Assembly: GCF_003206495.1 (NCBI RefSeq)
Contig: NZ_NKUF01000003.1
Coordinates: 62,001-126,000 of the forward strand
Length of the DNA stretch: 64,000 bases
Direction of reading: 5' to 3'
Source: Gluconacetobacter entanii
Lineage (GTDB): Bacteria > Pseudomonadota > Alphaproteobacteria > Acetobacterales > Acetobacteraceae
A program made the translations under genes and the position numbers. The notes under the pieces are model-generated. The model searched no databases, had not been told where the DNA came from, and worked only from the letters and a program-made list of their open reading frames with translations. Below are positions 18,371 to 26,403 of the stretch, piece by piece; the first letter of the stretch is position 1; every line of letters begins with the position of its first letter.

Positions 18371-18496
18371 ATGAAAATCAGAAACAGCCTGAAGTCGGCC
18401 AAGGTTCGTGACAAGGACTGCCGTGTGGTCCGTCGTCGTGGCAAGGTCTATGTCATCAACAAGAAGAACCCGCGCATGAAGGCCCGTCAGGGCTGA
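18371..18496 (+). CDS. rpmJ: 50S ribosomal protein L36
   Basis: A 41-residue basic protein of the large ribosomal subunit, starting [20 protein letters not shown] and ending in NPRMKARQG. This is the C-minus form: the zinc-ligand cysteine pattern of classical L36 is reduced to one cysteine. It stands alone with its own promoter, as usual in alphaproteobacteria. Confidence 0.95.
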   Translation: MKIRNSLKSAKVRDKDCRVVRRRGKVYVINKKNPRMKARQG

Positions 18497-18560
18497 TTGC
18501 CGGACGGATTTGACCGTCAGGTTCCATATTGATGCGACACAGGGTCGCGTGGGCACCGGG

Positions 18561-19190
18561 ATGAACCGGGGCCTGCGCGGCCTTTTGTCTGTTGTCTGCC
18601 TTGGTATGATGGGCATGGCCGCGCCCTGTTTCGCGGCGTCCGCCCCGCCTGCGCCACCGGCCCATCCCGCGCCTGCGGCCAAGGGAACGGATAAGGACAG
18701 GGCGGCGAAGGAACCCGGCATCCCCGAGCTTCAGGACGAACTGCGCCACGCAAAGTCGAAACAGGCCGCAAGTGACCTTCTGGCCCGGATCGAGCAGTTG
18801 CGCCAGAAGGACATCATCCCCACGACCCGCCTGCTGGTGCGCCGTGCGCAGTCCGACCTTGCGGAGCAGAAGGTCGGCGATGCGCAGGAAGACCTGAACG
18901 ACGCCCTTGTGCTGCAACCCGGCCTTGAAATCCTGTGGCGCACGCGTGCGCAGGCGCGGTTGGCGGGGGCGGACGCCAATGGCGCGGTGGCCGACCTTGG
19001 CGTCGCCCTGCACCATGATGAGCGCGATGTGCTGGCGTGGCAGATCCTGAGCAATGCCGAAGGCGTGCGGGGCGACTGGGGGGCGGCATGGAAGGCGTGG
19101 CAGCATGTCCTGACGCTCTATCCCCTGCTCCCCGGCGCGGCTCACCAGACGGAAGACCTGCGGCTGAAGGCATTCGGGCGCCCGACCTGA
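18561..19190 (+). CDS. Exported TPR-like protein, 209 aa
   Basis: Predicted periplasmic protein. Residues 1-26 form a signal peptide (RGLLSVVCLGMMGMAAPCFA, cleavage near AFA/AA), followed by an Ala/Pro-rich linker to about residue 55. The rest is helical with degenerate tetratricopeptide features: AEQKVGDAQEDLNDALVLQP, ARLAGADANGAVADLG, and GDWGAAWKAWQHVLTLYP. Such repeats mediate protein contacts; the partner is unknown. Start ATG 18561 is preferred over an in-frame TTG at 18510 because it places the signal peptide at the N terminus. It lies just after rpmJ and converges on the motor-like operon. Confidence 0.8.
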   Translation: MNRGLRGLLSVVCLGMMGMAAPCFAASAPPAPPAHPAPAAKGTDKDRAAKEPGIPELQDELRHAKSKQAASDLLARIEQLRQKDIIPTTRLLVRRAQSDLAEQKVGDAQEDLNDALVLQPGLEILWRTRAQARLAGADANGAVADLGVALHHDERDVLAWQILSNAEGVRGDWGAAWKAWQHVLTLYPLLPGAAHQTEDLRLKAFGRPT

Positions 19191-19331
19191 GGGGACACGC
19201 CTTTTCGGGCATGTGCTGTTATTCGGTGAAGGCGGATGAGGTCTTCTTTTTCTGGAAGAAAAAGAAGCAAAAAGACTTCTGAAAAATTAAGGACCTGTTT
19301 GAAAAGGCAGGCCCTTCAACATATTGAAATT

Positions 19332-19392
19332 ATAAAAGTTTTTGGTGAAGCTTTTTTCAAAAAGCTTCGGAAGACGCTGCTTTTCTAAAACA
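19332..19392 (-). repeat. Repeat A, partial copy, with an extra hairpin upstream
   Basis: Outer arm ATAAAAGTTTTTGG and complete hairpin 2 (GAAGC...GCTTC) are followed by a degraded hairpin 1 remnant. It lies at the convergent junction of the TPR-like gene and the MotB-like gene. A separate 11-bp AT-rich stem (CTTCTTTTTCT...AGAAAAAGAAG) sits at 19243-19267 just before it. Confidence 0.75.
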
Positions 19393-19445
19393 GATCCCTC
19401 ACCGGTCAGGCGCAGGGAAATTCTATCCCCGCGCCTGATGTGCCA

Positions 19446-20411
19446 TTACCGGTCGGTCAGGCGGAATTCGATCCGGCGGTTGCGGGCGAAGGCTTCGGGC
19501 GTCGTGCCGTTATCCAGCGGCTGGAAATCGGCAAAGCCCGTGGCCGCAAGGTGACGCGGGTCGATCCCGTCGGCAATCAGCATCTTCACCACCGTGATGG
19601 CGCGGGCGGAGGACAGTTCCCAGTTGCTGGGAAAGGCGGTGTGGATCGGCAGGCGGTCGGCATGGCCATCCACGCGCAGGATCCACGGCACCGATGGCGG
19701 TATCTGCTGTGCCACCTGCTTCAGCGTCCGGCCCAGCACCTTGATCTGCTTGATGCCTTCTGGCGACAGGTCGGCGCTGCCGACGGGGAACAGCACCTCG
19801 CTCTGGAACACGAAGCGGTCGCCCACGACCTGTATCCCCTTGGTATCCTTCAGCACGTCACGCAGGCGGCCAAAGAATTCGGAGCGGTAGCGCTGCAACT
19901 GCTCCACCTTGCGCGCCAGTGCGACGTTGAGTTCCATGCCGAGGTTGTCGATCTTGCGATCGCGGTCACGCACCTCGTTCTGGCTGATTTCCAGCGCCGC
20001 GCTGACGGCGGCAAGCTGCGCGCTAAGCTGGGCAAGCTGATCGTTCAGGGCGTCCGCCTGATGGCGTGCGCTGTCACGTTCGGCGGCCTGCTGGCTGACC
20101 TGTGCCGTAAGCGACGTTTCCGTGGCCTCGTCTGCGGCATGTTCCTTCTGCAGTGTCGCAACCGACTGTTCGAGGGAGCGGTTATGCCCCTGTTCCAGCG
20201 AGAGCATCTGGCTGAGATGCGCGACCTCGCGCTGGAGCTGGTCAAGGACCTGCTGGCGCTTGTTCAGTGCGACCGACAGGAAAGCCTGCCCCAGCACGAA
20301 GACAAGCAGCACGAAGATGATGACCATCAGGAGCGTGGACAGCGCGTCCACATATCCCGGCCATGCGTTCAGTTCGGAGGCACGGGACTGGCGGCGGGAT
20401 CGGCGGGCCAT
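19446..20411 (-). CDS. MotB/OmpA-like membrane protein
   Basis: Probable stator-type or cell-envelope protein, 321 aa. One transmembrane helix lies at residues about 22-45, preceded by WPGYVDALSTLL, where D22 sits as the proton-binding Asp of MotB does. A long coiled coil runs from about 50 to 190 (Gln/Ala/Leu-rich), and an OmpA-type peptidoglycan-binding domain from about 210 to 321 (LFPVGSADLSPEG, VDGHADRLP, NRRIEFRLTDR). It follows the MotA-like gene by 19 bp. No flagellar genes are visible, so it more likely drives an envelope process. Start 20411 removes an unlikely 30-residue extension. Confidence 0.82.
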   Translation of the reverse strand: MARRSRRQSRASELNAWPGYVDALSTLLMVIIFVLLVFVLGQAFLSVALNKRQQVLDQLQREVAHLSQMLSLEQGHNRSLEQSVATLQKEHAADEATETSLTAQVSQQAAERDSARHQADALNDQLAQLSAQLAAVSAALEISQNEVRDRDRKIDNLGMELNVALARKVEQLQRYRSEFFGRLRDVLKDTKGIQVVGDRFVFQSEVLFPVGSADLSPEGIKQIKVLGRTLKQVAQQIPPSVPWILRVDGHADRLPIHTAFPSNWELSSARAITVVKMLIADGIDPRHLAATGFADFQPLDNGTTPEAFARNRRIEFRLTDR

Positions 20412-20430
20412 GACGGGAACTTTCTGTAGG

Positions 20431-21477
20431 TCAGGAGGCCGGACGTCCCGCACCCGGGGCGGCTGCGGCGATGGTACGGGCCAGAAGGCGCAGGTCGCCA
20501 CGGATCTCGTTCGAGATCTGCGTGCGTCCCGCTTCGGAATCCTGCACCAGGCGGGCCAGCAGGGCCTCGATGTTCTGCAGGTGCTCGCTGCCGCGCGGGT
20601 CGGCCATATGCGCCAGGCGCTCGTTCAGCGCCGCAAGCAGGTGCTGCTCATGCGCGCGCTGTTCCTCGTTGCGCGACAGCAGGACCTGAAGCTTTTCAAG
20701 GTTTTCCGCCGTATGTTCCAGCAGCGCCTCGACATAGGCAGGGATGGTTGCCTCCTCGCCCGTGGCGGAGATGTTGCCCCCCGATATCCGCGTGATGCTG
20801 GCCATCCATTCCTCAAGCTCGTTGAAGAACCGGTTCTGCGCCTGTCCCGCCGTCAGGTCGAGGAAGCCCAGCACCAGCGCGCCCGCCAGGCCGAACATGG
20901 AGCCGGAGAACGCGGTGCCCATGCCATGCAGCGGCCCGGCCAGCCCGCTCTTGAGCTGGTCGAACATGGCCGTCATGTCGCCCGACCCCACGGTCATGCC
21001 GCCGATCACGTCCGCGATCGACCCCACCGTCAGCAGCAGTCCATAGAACGTGCCCAGCAGGCCGAGGAAGATCAGCAGTCCCGTCAGGTAGCGCGACAGT
21101 TCACGCCCTTCGTCCAGTCGCGATGACAGGCTGTCGAGCAGCGACTGCGCCACCGGGGCCGACAGCGTCAGGCGCGTGCCGCGTTCGCGCGTCGCCAGCA
21201 TGGACGCCATGGGGGCCAGCAGGCGCGGCGGCGGCGGCGTGGTCAGCCCCTCACGCGGGTGGCGGATGGTATCGACCCAGCGCACCTCCGGGATCAGGCG
21301 CAGGACCATGGACACGTTCCATGCGATTCCCAGCGCCAGGATGCCTAGGATCAGGCCATCGAGATAGGGATTGTTGAAAAACGCCTGGTACAGCGTACTC
21401 CCCAGCATGGAGGCGACAATGCCCACAGCCAGAAGAAACAGGACGATTCGAAGGATGTAGGTCGTTGGTCGCGTCAC
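20431..21477 (-). CDS. MotA/TolQ/ExbB-type proton channel protein
   Basis: Integral membrane protein, 348 aa. Helices at residues about 8-30 and 38-58 are followed by a cytoplasmic stretch, then helices at about 133-157 (LTGLLIFLGLLGTFYGLLLT) and 185-215 (AFSGSMFGLAGALVLGFLDLTA). The last two carry the MotA/ExbB pattern. The C-terminal 120 residues are soluble and helical. It likely forms the proton channel with the MotB-like partner encoded next. Start is GTG 21477, 14 bp after the OmpA-like gene stop. No chemotaxis or flagellar gene is present, so MotA in the strict sense is not supported. Confidence 0.82.
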   Translation of the reverse strand: MTRPTTYILRIVLFLLAVGIVASMLGSTLYQAFFNNPYLDGLILGILALGIAWNVSMVLRLIPEVRWVDTIRHPREGLTTPPPPRLLAPMASMLATRERGTRLTLSAPVAQSLLDSLSSRLDEGRELSRYLTGLLIFLGLLGTFYGLLLTVGSIADVIGGMTVGSGDMTAMFDQLKSGLAGPLHGMGTAFSGSMFGLAGALVLGFLDLTAGQAQNRFFNELEEWMASITRISGGNISATGEEATIPAYVEALLEHTAENLEKLQVLLSRNEEQRAHEQHLLAALNERLAHMADPRGSEHLQNIEALLARLVQDSEAGRTQISNEIRGDLRLLARTIAAAAPGAGRPAS

Positions 21478-21491
21478 GCAGGGCTGCTCTC

Positions 21492-22307
21492 TTACGAAGG
21501 AGAAGGACTCGACGCCACCACACCAGAGCGGGTCACGTCAATACAGTCCGGTGTTATTCCGATCTGATTTTCCGGCGGCAGTCCGATGGCGCGCACGTAA
21601 ATGCGGGTCGATGCGACCCCGGCATGAATCAGAACGGAGCGCGCGGCCAGTCCCCGCGACAGCGCGATGCGGCGCGGGGTGGAGGCATCATCGCCATTTC
21701 CCTCGCCATAGGCTGCGATCATCACATGCTGGTCCGGCAGGCGCTGCATCACGCTGGCAAGTGTCTGCAACGCCGCGATCATGCGCGGATTCATGTCCGC
21801 GCTCTGTGCGCCGAAATACAGGCGCGTGCCGCCGGGAATGCGCGCCGCGCGTCCCTTGGCCGCCGGGTCGGGCTTGACCTCCGGCGGTGGGGGCGCGGGA
21901 TGCAGGGGCACATGCACCTCCGGCGGGCGCAGGACGGGATTGGCCGGCGGGGTCGTGGCGACCTGCGGGATGGCGGCGGGGGGAATGGCGGTGGCCGGAT
22001 TTGCCGTGGTGGATGGGGTGGTGGCGTGCGGCCCCATTTCATTGCTGCCCGCGACGGGACGTGCCGCCGGTTTTTCGGCCGGGCGCGCGGGCGGTGGCGC
22101 GCCAAGCGAATTGAGCGCGTCGGGATGGGTGATGACCTGCGCCTGCACCGTGGGAAGGCCCGCCGGTGCGGCAAGTCCCGCCACCAGGCCCAGCGTCAGT
22201 GCAAGGCCCGCGCGGGGCGTCGCCGCAGCGCGGGTGAAGGCGGGCGGTCGGGGGAGGGATGTCCCGCGTGGCGTGAACGGGGGCATGGGGGTCGGTTCAT
22301 GTGACAT
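21492..22307 (-). CDS. Proline-rich OmpA-like exported protein, 271 aa
   Basis: First gene of the three-gene motor-like operon. A hydrophobic N-terminal segment (residues about 30-55, GLALTLGLVAGLAAPAGLPTVQA) suggests export or membrane anchoring. A Pro/Ala-rich low-complexity linker follows to about residue 145, then a C-terminal domain resembling the OmpA fold (RLYFGAQSADMNPRMIAALQ, VMIAAYGEG, ARSVLIHAGVAS). The usual peptidoglycan-binding Asp/Arg motif is weak. It may be an envelope accessory to the channel pair. The start is uncertain (22307 or later ATGs). Confidence 0.68.
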   Translation of the reverse strand: MSHEPTPMPPFTPRGTSLPRPPAFTRAAATPRAGLALTLGLVAGLAAPAGLPTVQAQVITHPDALNSLGAPPPARPAEKPAARPVAGSNEMGPHATTPSTTANPATAIPPAAIPQVATTPPANPVLRPPEVHVPLHPAPPPPEVKPDPAAKGRAARIPGGTRLYFGAQSADMNPRMIAALQTLASVMQRLPDQHVMIAAYGEGNGDDASTPRRIALSRGLAARSVLIHAGVASTRIYVRAIGLPPENQIGITPDCIDVTRSGVVASSPSPS

Positions 22308-22405
22308 GGTGACCGACACGCTAGACGAGGGGCAGGGCGCACTCAACATCCGCGTGCGCCTGTCGCACGCCCCACGCGCCCACCGCCCCGTGATGCCCGA
22401 AAGGA

Positions 22406-23236
22406 TCAGGACCGCGCGACGAGGCTGTTCGCGACGAGTTCGCGCAGGATGGAATGCATGTGCGTGTTGCCCGCGACCGCATCCACCGAATCGGGGAAGT
22501 CGTTGAGGTCCACGCCGTTGGGATCGGTGGCGTAGCCCCCGGCCTCACGCACCAGCAGCACGCCGGCGGCGCAGTCCCACGGGCGGATGCCCAGTTCCCA
22601 GTATCCCTCGTACCGGCCCGCCGCCACCCATGCGAGGTCGAGTGCTGCCGCACCGAAGCGCCGCACGCCCGCGACCTGCGGCATCAGCGCGCCCAGCGTG
22701 CGGGCGAAGGACAGGCGGTTCTTGGCCGGGACCTTGGCAAACGGGATGCCCGTCGCGAACAGGGATTCGTCCATGTTGCGCCGTGCGGAAACACGCAGGC
22801 GGCGTTCGTTGAGGAACGCGCCAATGCCCTTTTCCGCCCAGAACATTTCGTTCGCGGCGGGGTTGTAGACAAGGCCCGCGACCATTTCGATCGTCCCGTC
22901 GGGCAGGCGGCGCTGCAGGCCGATGGAAATGGCCCAGTGCGGGATGCCGTGCAGGAAGTTGGTCGTGCCGTCCAGCGGATCGACAATCCAGCGCCATGTC
23001 CAGCCATCACCGCCTGCCGCGCCGCTTTCCTCCATCAGGAAGGCATAGCCGGGACGCGCGCGGCCAAGTTCCTCACGCAGGGTAGCTTCGGCGCGCAGGT
23101 CCGCCTGCGACACGAAATCGCCCGGTCCCTTGATGCTGACCTGAAGCTGTTCGACCTCATTGAAGTCACGCAGCAGCCGTCGCGCCGCTTTCTGCGCCGC
23201 ATTCTGCATCACCGTCATATGAGGGGAAAGTCGCAT
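22406..23236 (-). CDS. Inositol monophosphatase family protein (SuhB-like)
   Basis: Mg-dependent phosphatase of the inositol monophosphatase superfamily, 276 aa. Metal motifs are intact: MEESG near residue 70, IVDPLDGTTNFLHG near 86-99, and the C-terminal WDCAAGVLLVREAGG. The substrate may be inositol 1-phosphate, histidinol phosphate or another sugar phosphate; SuhB also has a ribosome-related role in other bacteria. Start ATG 23236 is preferred to GTG 23242. It lies downstream of efp on the same strand (about 110 bp). Confidence 0.9.
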   Translation of the reverse strand: MRLSPHMTVMQNAAQKAARRLLRDFNEVEQLQVSIKGPGDFVSQADLRAEATLREELGRARPGYAFLMEESGAAGGDGWTWRWIVDPLDGTTNFLHGIPHWAISIGLQRRLPDGTIEMVAGLVYNPAANEMFWAEKGIGAFLNERRLRVSARRNMDESLFATGIPFAKVPAKNRLSFARTLGALMPQVAGVRRFGAAALDLAWVAAGRYEGYWELGIRPWDCAAGVLLVREAGGYATDPNGVDLNDFPDSVDAVAGNTHMHSILRELVANSLVARS

Positions 23237-23347
23237 TGCCACGGTGATCGGTCCTGTCTGGTTCGGCGGTGAATCGGAAATGGAAAGGGGATGGAAAAGG
23301 GCACGGCCGCCGCGAACGCCCGCATGGGCGTCGCGACATGTCGAAGG

Positions 23348-23914
23348 TCAGGACTTCGCCCGCTCGACGTAGCTGCTGTCCTCGGTGCGGACCACGATGC
23401 TCTCGCCCGCTTCGATGAAGGGGGGGACCATGGTCTTCACGCCGTTGGACAGGCGCGCGGGCTTGTACGACGAACTGGCCGTCTGGCCCTTGACGACGGG
23501 ATCGGCCTCGACCACCTCGAGCGTCACCTGGCTGGGCAGTACCACGCCCACCGGGTCACCTTCGACGAGGTTGAGGACCAGCGTCATGTTGTCCTGCAGG
23601 AACGGCGCCTGGTCGCCAAGCAGGTCGAGCGGAAGCAGCAGCTGTTCGAACGTCTCGGGGTCCATCAGGACGATGTTGTCGCCGTCCATGTAGGAATAGG
23701 TGTATTCCTTTTCCTCGGTCATCAGGCGTTCGACGGTATCCGCCGTGCGCCAGCGTTCGTTCGTCTTGTTGCCGGTCTTGAGGTCGCGCATCTCCACCTG
23801 GATGAAGGCGCCGCCCTTGCCCGGAGTGATGATCTGCTGCTTCAGGACCGTCCAGCGACGGCCGTCATGCTCGATGACCTGTCCGGCACGGATCAGGTTC
23901 GCCTGCTGTTTCAT
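23348..23914 (-). CDS. efp: Elongation factor P
   Basis: Translation factor that relieves ribosome stalling at proline stretches. It is 188 aa with the three-domain layout: KOW-like domain 1 (to about 65), OB domain 2 and OB domain 3. The modified lysine is K33 in TPGKGGAFIQ, matching the site beta-lysylated by EpmA/EpmB. Both modification genes lie next door (epmB directly upstream on the same strand, epmA beyond it divergently). Start ATG 23914 gives the normal length. Confidence 0.96.
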   Translation of the reverse strand: MKQQANLIRAGQVIEHDGRRWTVLKQQIITPGKGGAFIQVEMRDLKTGNKTNERWRTADTVERLMTEEKEYTYSYMDGDNIVLMDPETFEQLLLPLDLLGDQAPFLQDNMTLVLNLVEGDPVGVVLPSQVTLEVVEADPVVKGQTASSSYKPARLSNGVKTMVPPFIEAGESIVVRTEDSSYVERAKS

Positions 23915-23961
23915 TGGGGTCTCTGTCTGAACTTGTGGGAATGTCTTGCAAGGATGGGCTT

Positions 23962-25053
23962 CTACCTTCCCCGGCGCGGAAGGGCAAGGTTTGCGCGCTC
24001 ACCTTCTTCCACGCGGTGCGGCCTGCCCTGCGGATCGCGGACCTGCGTGATGGCCCCGCCGGCCGCGTCAAGGTAGCCCGGACCGATCGGCACCTTGCCG
24101 TATCCGCCGGGGATGTCGAGCACATAGGTCGGCCATGCCAGACCCGTCACCCGCCCGCGCAGCGCGGCCAGCAGGCGCTGTCCCTCGGCAATGGGCACGC
24201 GAAAGCGTGACGTGCCGGGGGCGGGGTCAAGCTGGTGCAGGTAATATGGCTTGACCCGAGCGGCGACGAGTGCGCGCAGCAGGGCCTCGAGCGCATCAGG
24301 CGTGTCATTGACCCCGCGCAGCAGCACGGACTGCGCGATGACGGGGATGGCGCGGGCCTGCATGCGGCGGATGGAAGCGCGCGCGGCGGGTGTCAGTTCG
24401 CGGGCATGGTTGGCATGCACGACCACCCACAGGCTGCATGTGGTGTCCAGCGCCGCGACCATGTCCTCCGTCACGCGCTCCGGGTCGGCCACGGGTACGC
24501 GGGTGTGGATGCGGATGGTGTGGACGTGGGGCATCGCCTCCAGCGCGCGGATGATGTGGCCCATCCGCCGGGGCGAGAGCATCATCGGATCACCCCCGGA
24601 CAGGATCACCTCCCCGATTGTCGGATGTGTGCGCAGCCAGTCGAGCGCACGTTCCAGCGCGGCCTCGTCCAGTACGCCGCCATCTGGGCCGATATGTTCG
24701 CGCCGGAAGCAGAACCGGCAGTAAAGCGGGCAGACCAGCAGCGGCTTGAGCAGCGCGCGGTCGGCATAGCGGTGGACGATGCCCGGCACGGGGGAGAGCG
24801 CGTCGTCGCCGATCGGGTCGGAGCGTTCCTCCGCCGTGATGCGCAGTTCCGCCGGGTCGGGGATGACCTGCAACCCGATCGGGTCGTCGGCATATTCGAT
24901 CAGTTCGGCAAAGGCGGGGGGAATGGCGGTGGCGTATTCGTGCGCCACCTCCTCCAGCGCGGGTTGCGCGGCCTGTGACACCAGCCCTGCCTCCACCAGG
25001 TCGCGGACGGTGCGTAACGTGCGCGTAGGCGTGGGGCGTCGGGTGTCTGGCAT
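23962..25053 (-). CDS. epmB: EF-P (R)-beta-lysine-forming lysine 2,3-aminomutase
   Basis: Radical SAM, PLP-dependent enzyme turning alpha-lysine into (R)-beta-lysine for EF-P modification. It is 363 aa. The [4Fe-4S] motif is C108-x3-C112-x2-C115 in CPLYCRFCFRRE. Also seen: ILSGGDPMML, IRIHTRVPVADPERVT and the C-terminal YLHQLDPAPGTSRF. Length and adjacency to efp and epmA favour EpmB over a catabolic KamA. It is transcribed toward efp with a 47-bp gap, so the two are probably co-expressed. Confidence 0.94.
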   Translation of the reverse strand: MPDTRRPTPTRTLRTVRDLVEAGLVSQAAQPALEEVAHEYATAIPPAFAELIEYADDPIGLQVIPDPAELRITAEERSDPIGDDALSPVPGIVHRYADRALLKPLLVCPLYCRFCFRREHIGPDGGVLDEAALERALDWLRTHPTIGEVILSGGDPMMLSPRRMGHIIRALEAMPHVHTIRIHTRVPVADPERVTEDMVAALDTTCSLWVVVHANHARELTPAARASIRRMQARAIPVIAQSVLLRGVNDTPDALEALLRALVAARVKPYYLHQLDPAPGTSRFRVPIAEGQRLLAALRGRVTGLAWPTYVLDIPGGYGKVPIGPGYLDAAGGAITQVRDPQGRPHRVEEGERANLALPRRGR

Positions 25054-25085
25054 GGTGGTGCCTCATAATACATTGATAAATATCA

Positions 25086-25171
25086 TAAAAGTTTTTGGGT
25101 ACCGGCTTTTTCCAAAAAGGCGGCGTTCTTCTGAAGCTTTTTTGGAAAAAGCTTCACCAAAAACTTCTTTA
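25086..25171 (+). repeat. Repeat A, full copy between epmB and epmA
   Basis: Complete copy with outer arms TAAAAGTTTTTGG/CCAAAAACTTCTTTA, hairpin 1 (GCC...GGCGGC) and hairpin 2 (GAAGC...GCTTC). It is the only copy at a divergent junction, so it lies in what should be the promoter region of both epm genes. Confidence 0.85.
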
Positions 25172-25264
25172 CGATATCCGGGTTCGCAAAGGGGTTGACC
25201 GGCGGGGGGACTGCCGCGCTGTACTGCGCGCCGCTTTTTCCTGCAACCGGAGTTTTGTGCGCCC

Positions 25265-26269
25265 ATGCCCGAATCTGGCGATCCCGACCGCATTGCCGAA
25301 CGCCTTGCCCTGCTGCGTCGTCGTGGACTGGTGGTGCGCGGCGTGCGCGCGTTTTTCGAGGGACGTGGTTATCTGGAGGTCGAAACCCCCTATGCCGTGC
25401 CCACGCCGGGGGAGGAAGTGCACCTCAAGGTGTTCCGCACCGAGCGGCACCGCCCCGACGGATCAGTGCTGCCGCTGTTTTTGCACACCAGTCCCGAATT
25501 CGCGATGAAGCGCATCGTTGCCGCGACGCACCTGCCGGTGTTCCAGATGGCCCGGGTCTGGCGCAATGCGGAAGGCAGCCGCCTGCATGCGCATGAGTTC
25601 ACGATGCTGGAATGGTACCGCCCGCATGCCAGCCTGTCGGACCTGATGGACGAGACGGAGGCCCTGCTGCGCGCCACCCTGCCGCCGGTGCTGCCGGGTG
25701 CGGCCACGCCGGTCGCGATCACACCTGCGTTCGAGCGCCTGACGATGGCGGAGGCATTCGCGCGGTATGCCGGGCTTGACCTGCTGGCGACGGGCGATGA
25801 CGCGGCGGCCCTTGCGCATGCCGCCGGATGCACCCTGCGCGCGGGTGAAAGCTGGGAGGACCTGTTCTTCCGCCTGCTGATGGAACGGGTCGAGCCGCAG
25901 ATCGGTCGCGCGCGCCCGACCTTCCTGACCCACTGGCCCGCCAGTCAGGCGGCCCTTGCGCGGCGGGACCCGGCGGACCCGCGTGTGGCGCTGCGCTTCG
26001 AGCTTTATGCCGACGGGATCGAACTGGCCAACGCGTTCGAGGAACTGACCGACCCGGTGGAGCAGGAGGCGCGTTTTCGTGCCGACCGTGCCCGGCGGGC
26101 CGAACTGTATGGCGATGACCCGCAGGCGACATGGCCGATGGACCGCGCGTTCCTTGATGCGGTGGGGAACATGCCACCCTGCGCCGGGATCGCGCTGGGG
26201 CTGGACCGGCTTGTGATGCTGGCGGCGGGGACGCGCAGGATCGAAGACGTGCTGTGGTTGCCCGGATAG
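25265..26269 (+). CDS. epmA: EF-P lysine aminoacylase (PoxA/GenX)
   Basis: Lysyl-tRNA-synthetase-like ligase that attaches beta-lysine to EF-P K33. It is 334 aa and lacks the tRNA anticodon-binding domain of LysRS. Class II motifs are present: motif 1 region FFEGRGYLEVETPYAVPTPG, motif 2 FQMARVWRNAEGSRLHAHEFTMLEW, and motif 3 GIALGLDRLVML. Start ATG 25265 has GGAG about 12 bases upstream. It is divergent from epmB with a repeat-A copy between them, and converges on thiE. Confidence 0.95.
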   Translation: MPESGDPDRIAERLALLRRRGLVVRGVRAFFEGRGYLEVETPYAVPTPGEEVHLKVFRTERHRPDGSVLPLFLHTSPEFAMKRIVAATHLPVFQMARVWRNAEGSRLHAHEFTMLEWYRPHASLSDLMDETEALLRATLPPVLPGAATPVAITPAFERLTMAEAFARYAGLDLLATGDDAAALAHAAGCTLRAGESWEDLFFRLLMERVEPQIGRARPTFLTHWPASQAALARRDPADPRVALRFELYADGIELANAFEELTDPVEQEARFRADRARRAELYGDDPQATWPMDRAFLDAVGNMPPCAGIALGLDRLVMLAAGTRRIEDVLWLPG

Positions 26270-26314
26270 GAACCACCCTCAGCGCCTGCCCGGGGAATGG
26301 GCAGCAGGCGAACG

Positions 26315-26393
26315 GAAGTTTTTGGTGAAGCTTTTTTCAAAAAGCTTCAAGGAACGTCGCCTTTCCGAAAAAAGCCGGCACCTGAAAACTTCA
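26315..26393 (-). repeat. Repeat A, near-full copy, reverse orientation
   Basis: GGAAGTTTTTGG arm, then hairpin 2 (GAAGC...GCTTC), then hairpin 1 in altered form (GTCGCC...GCCGGC), then a CTGAAAACTTC arm. The order is inverted relative to the 25086 copy. It lies at the convergent junction of epmA and thiE, 11 bp from the thiE stop. Confidence 0.8.
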
Positions 26394-26403
26394 GGAATCC
26401 CGC

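Noticed and set aside
19440-20429. 329-codon plus-strand frame opposite the MotB-like gene
   Set aside because: The minus-strand product has a clear membrane helix, coiled coil and OmpA domain; the plus product is motif-free.
20431-22307. Zorya-type anti-phage system
   Set aside because: The MotA/MotB-like pair is present, but no ZorC, ZorD helicase or ZorE nuclease is encoded nearby.
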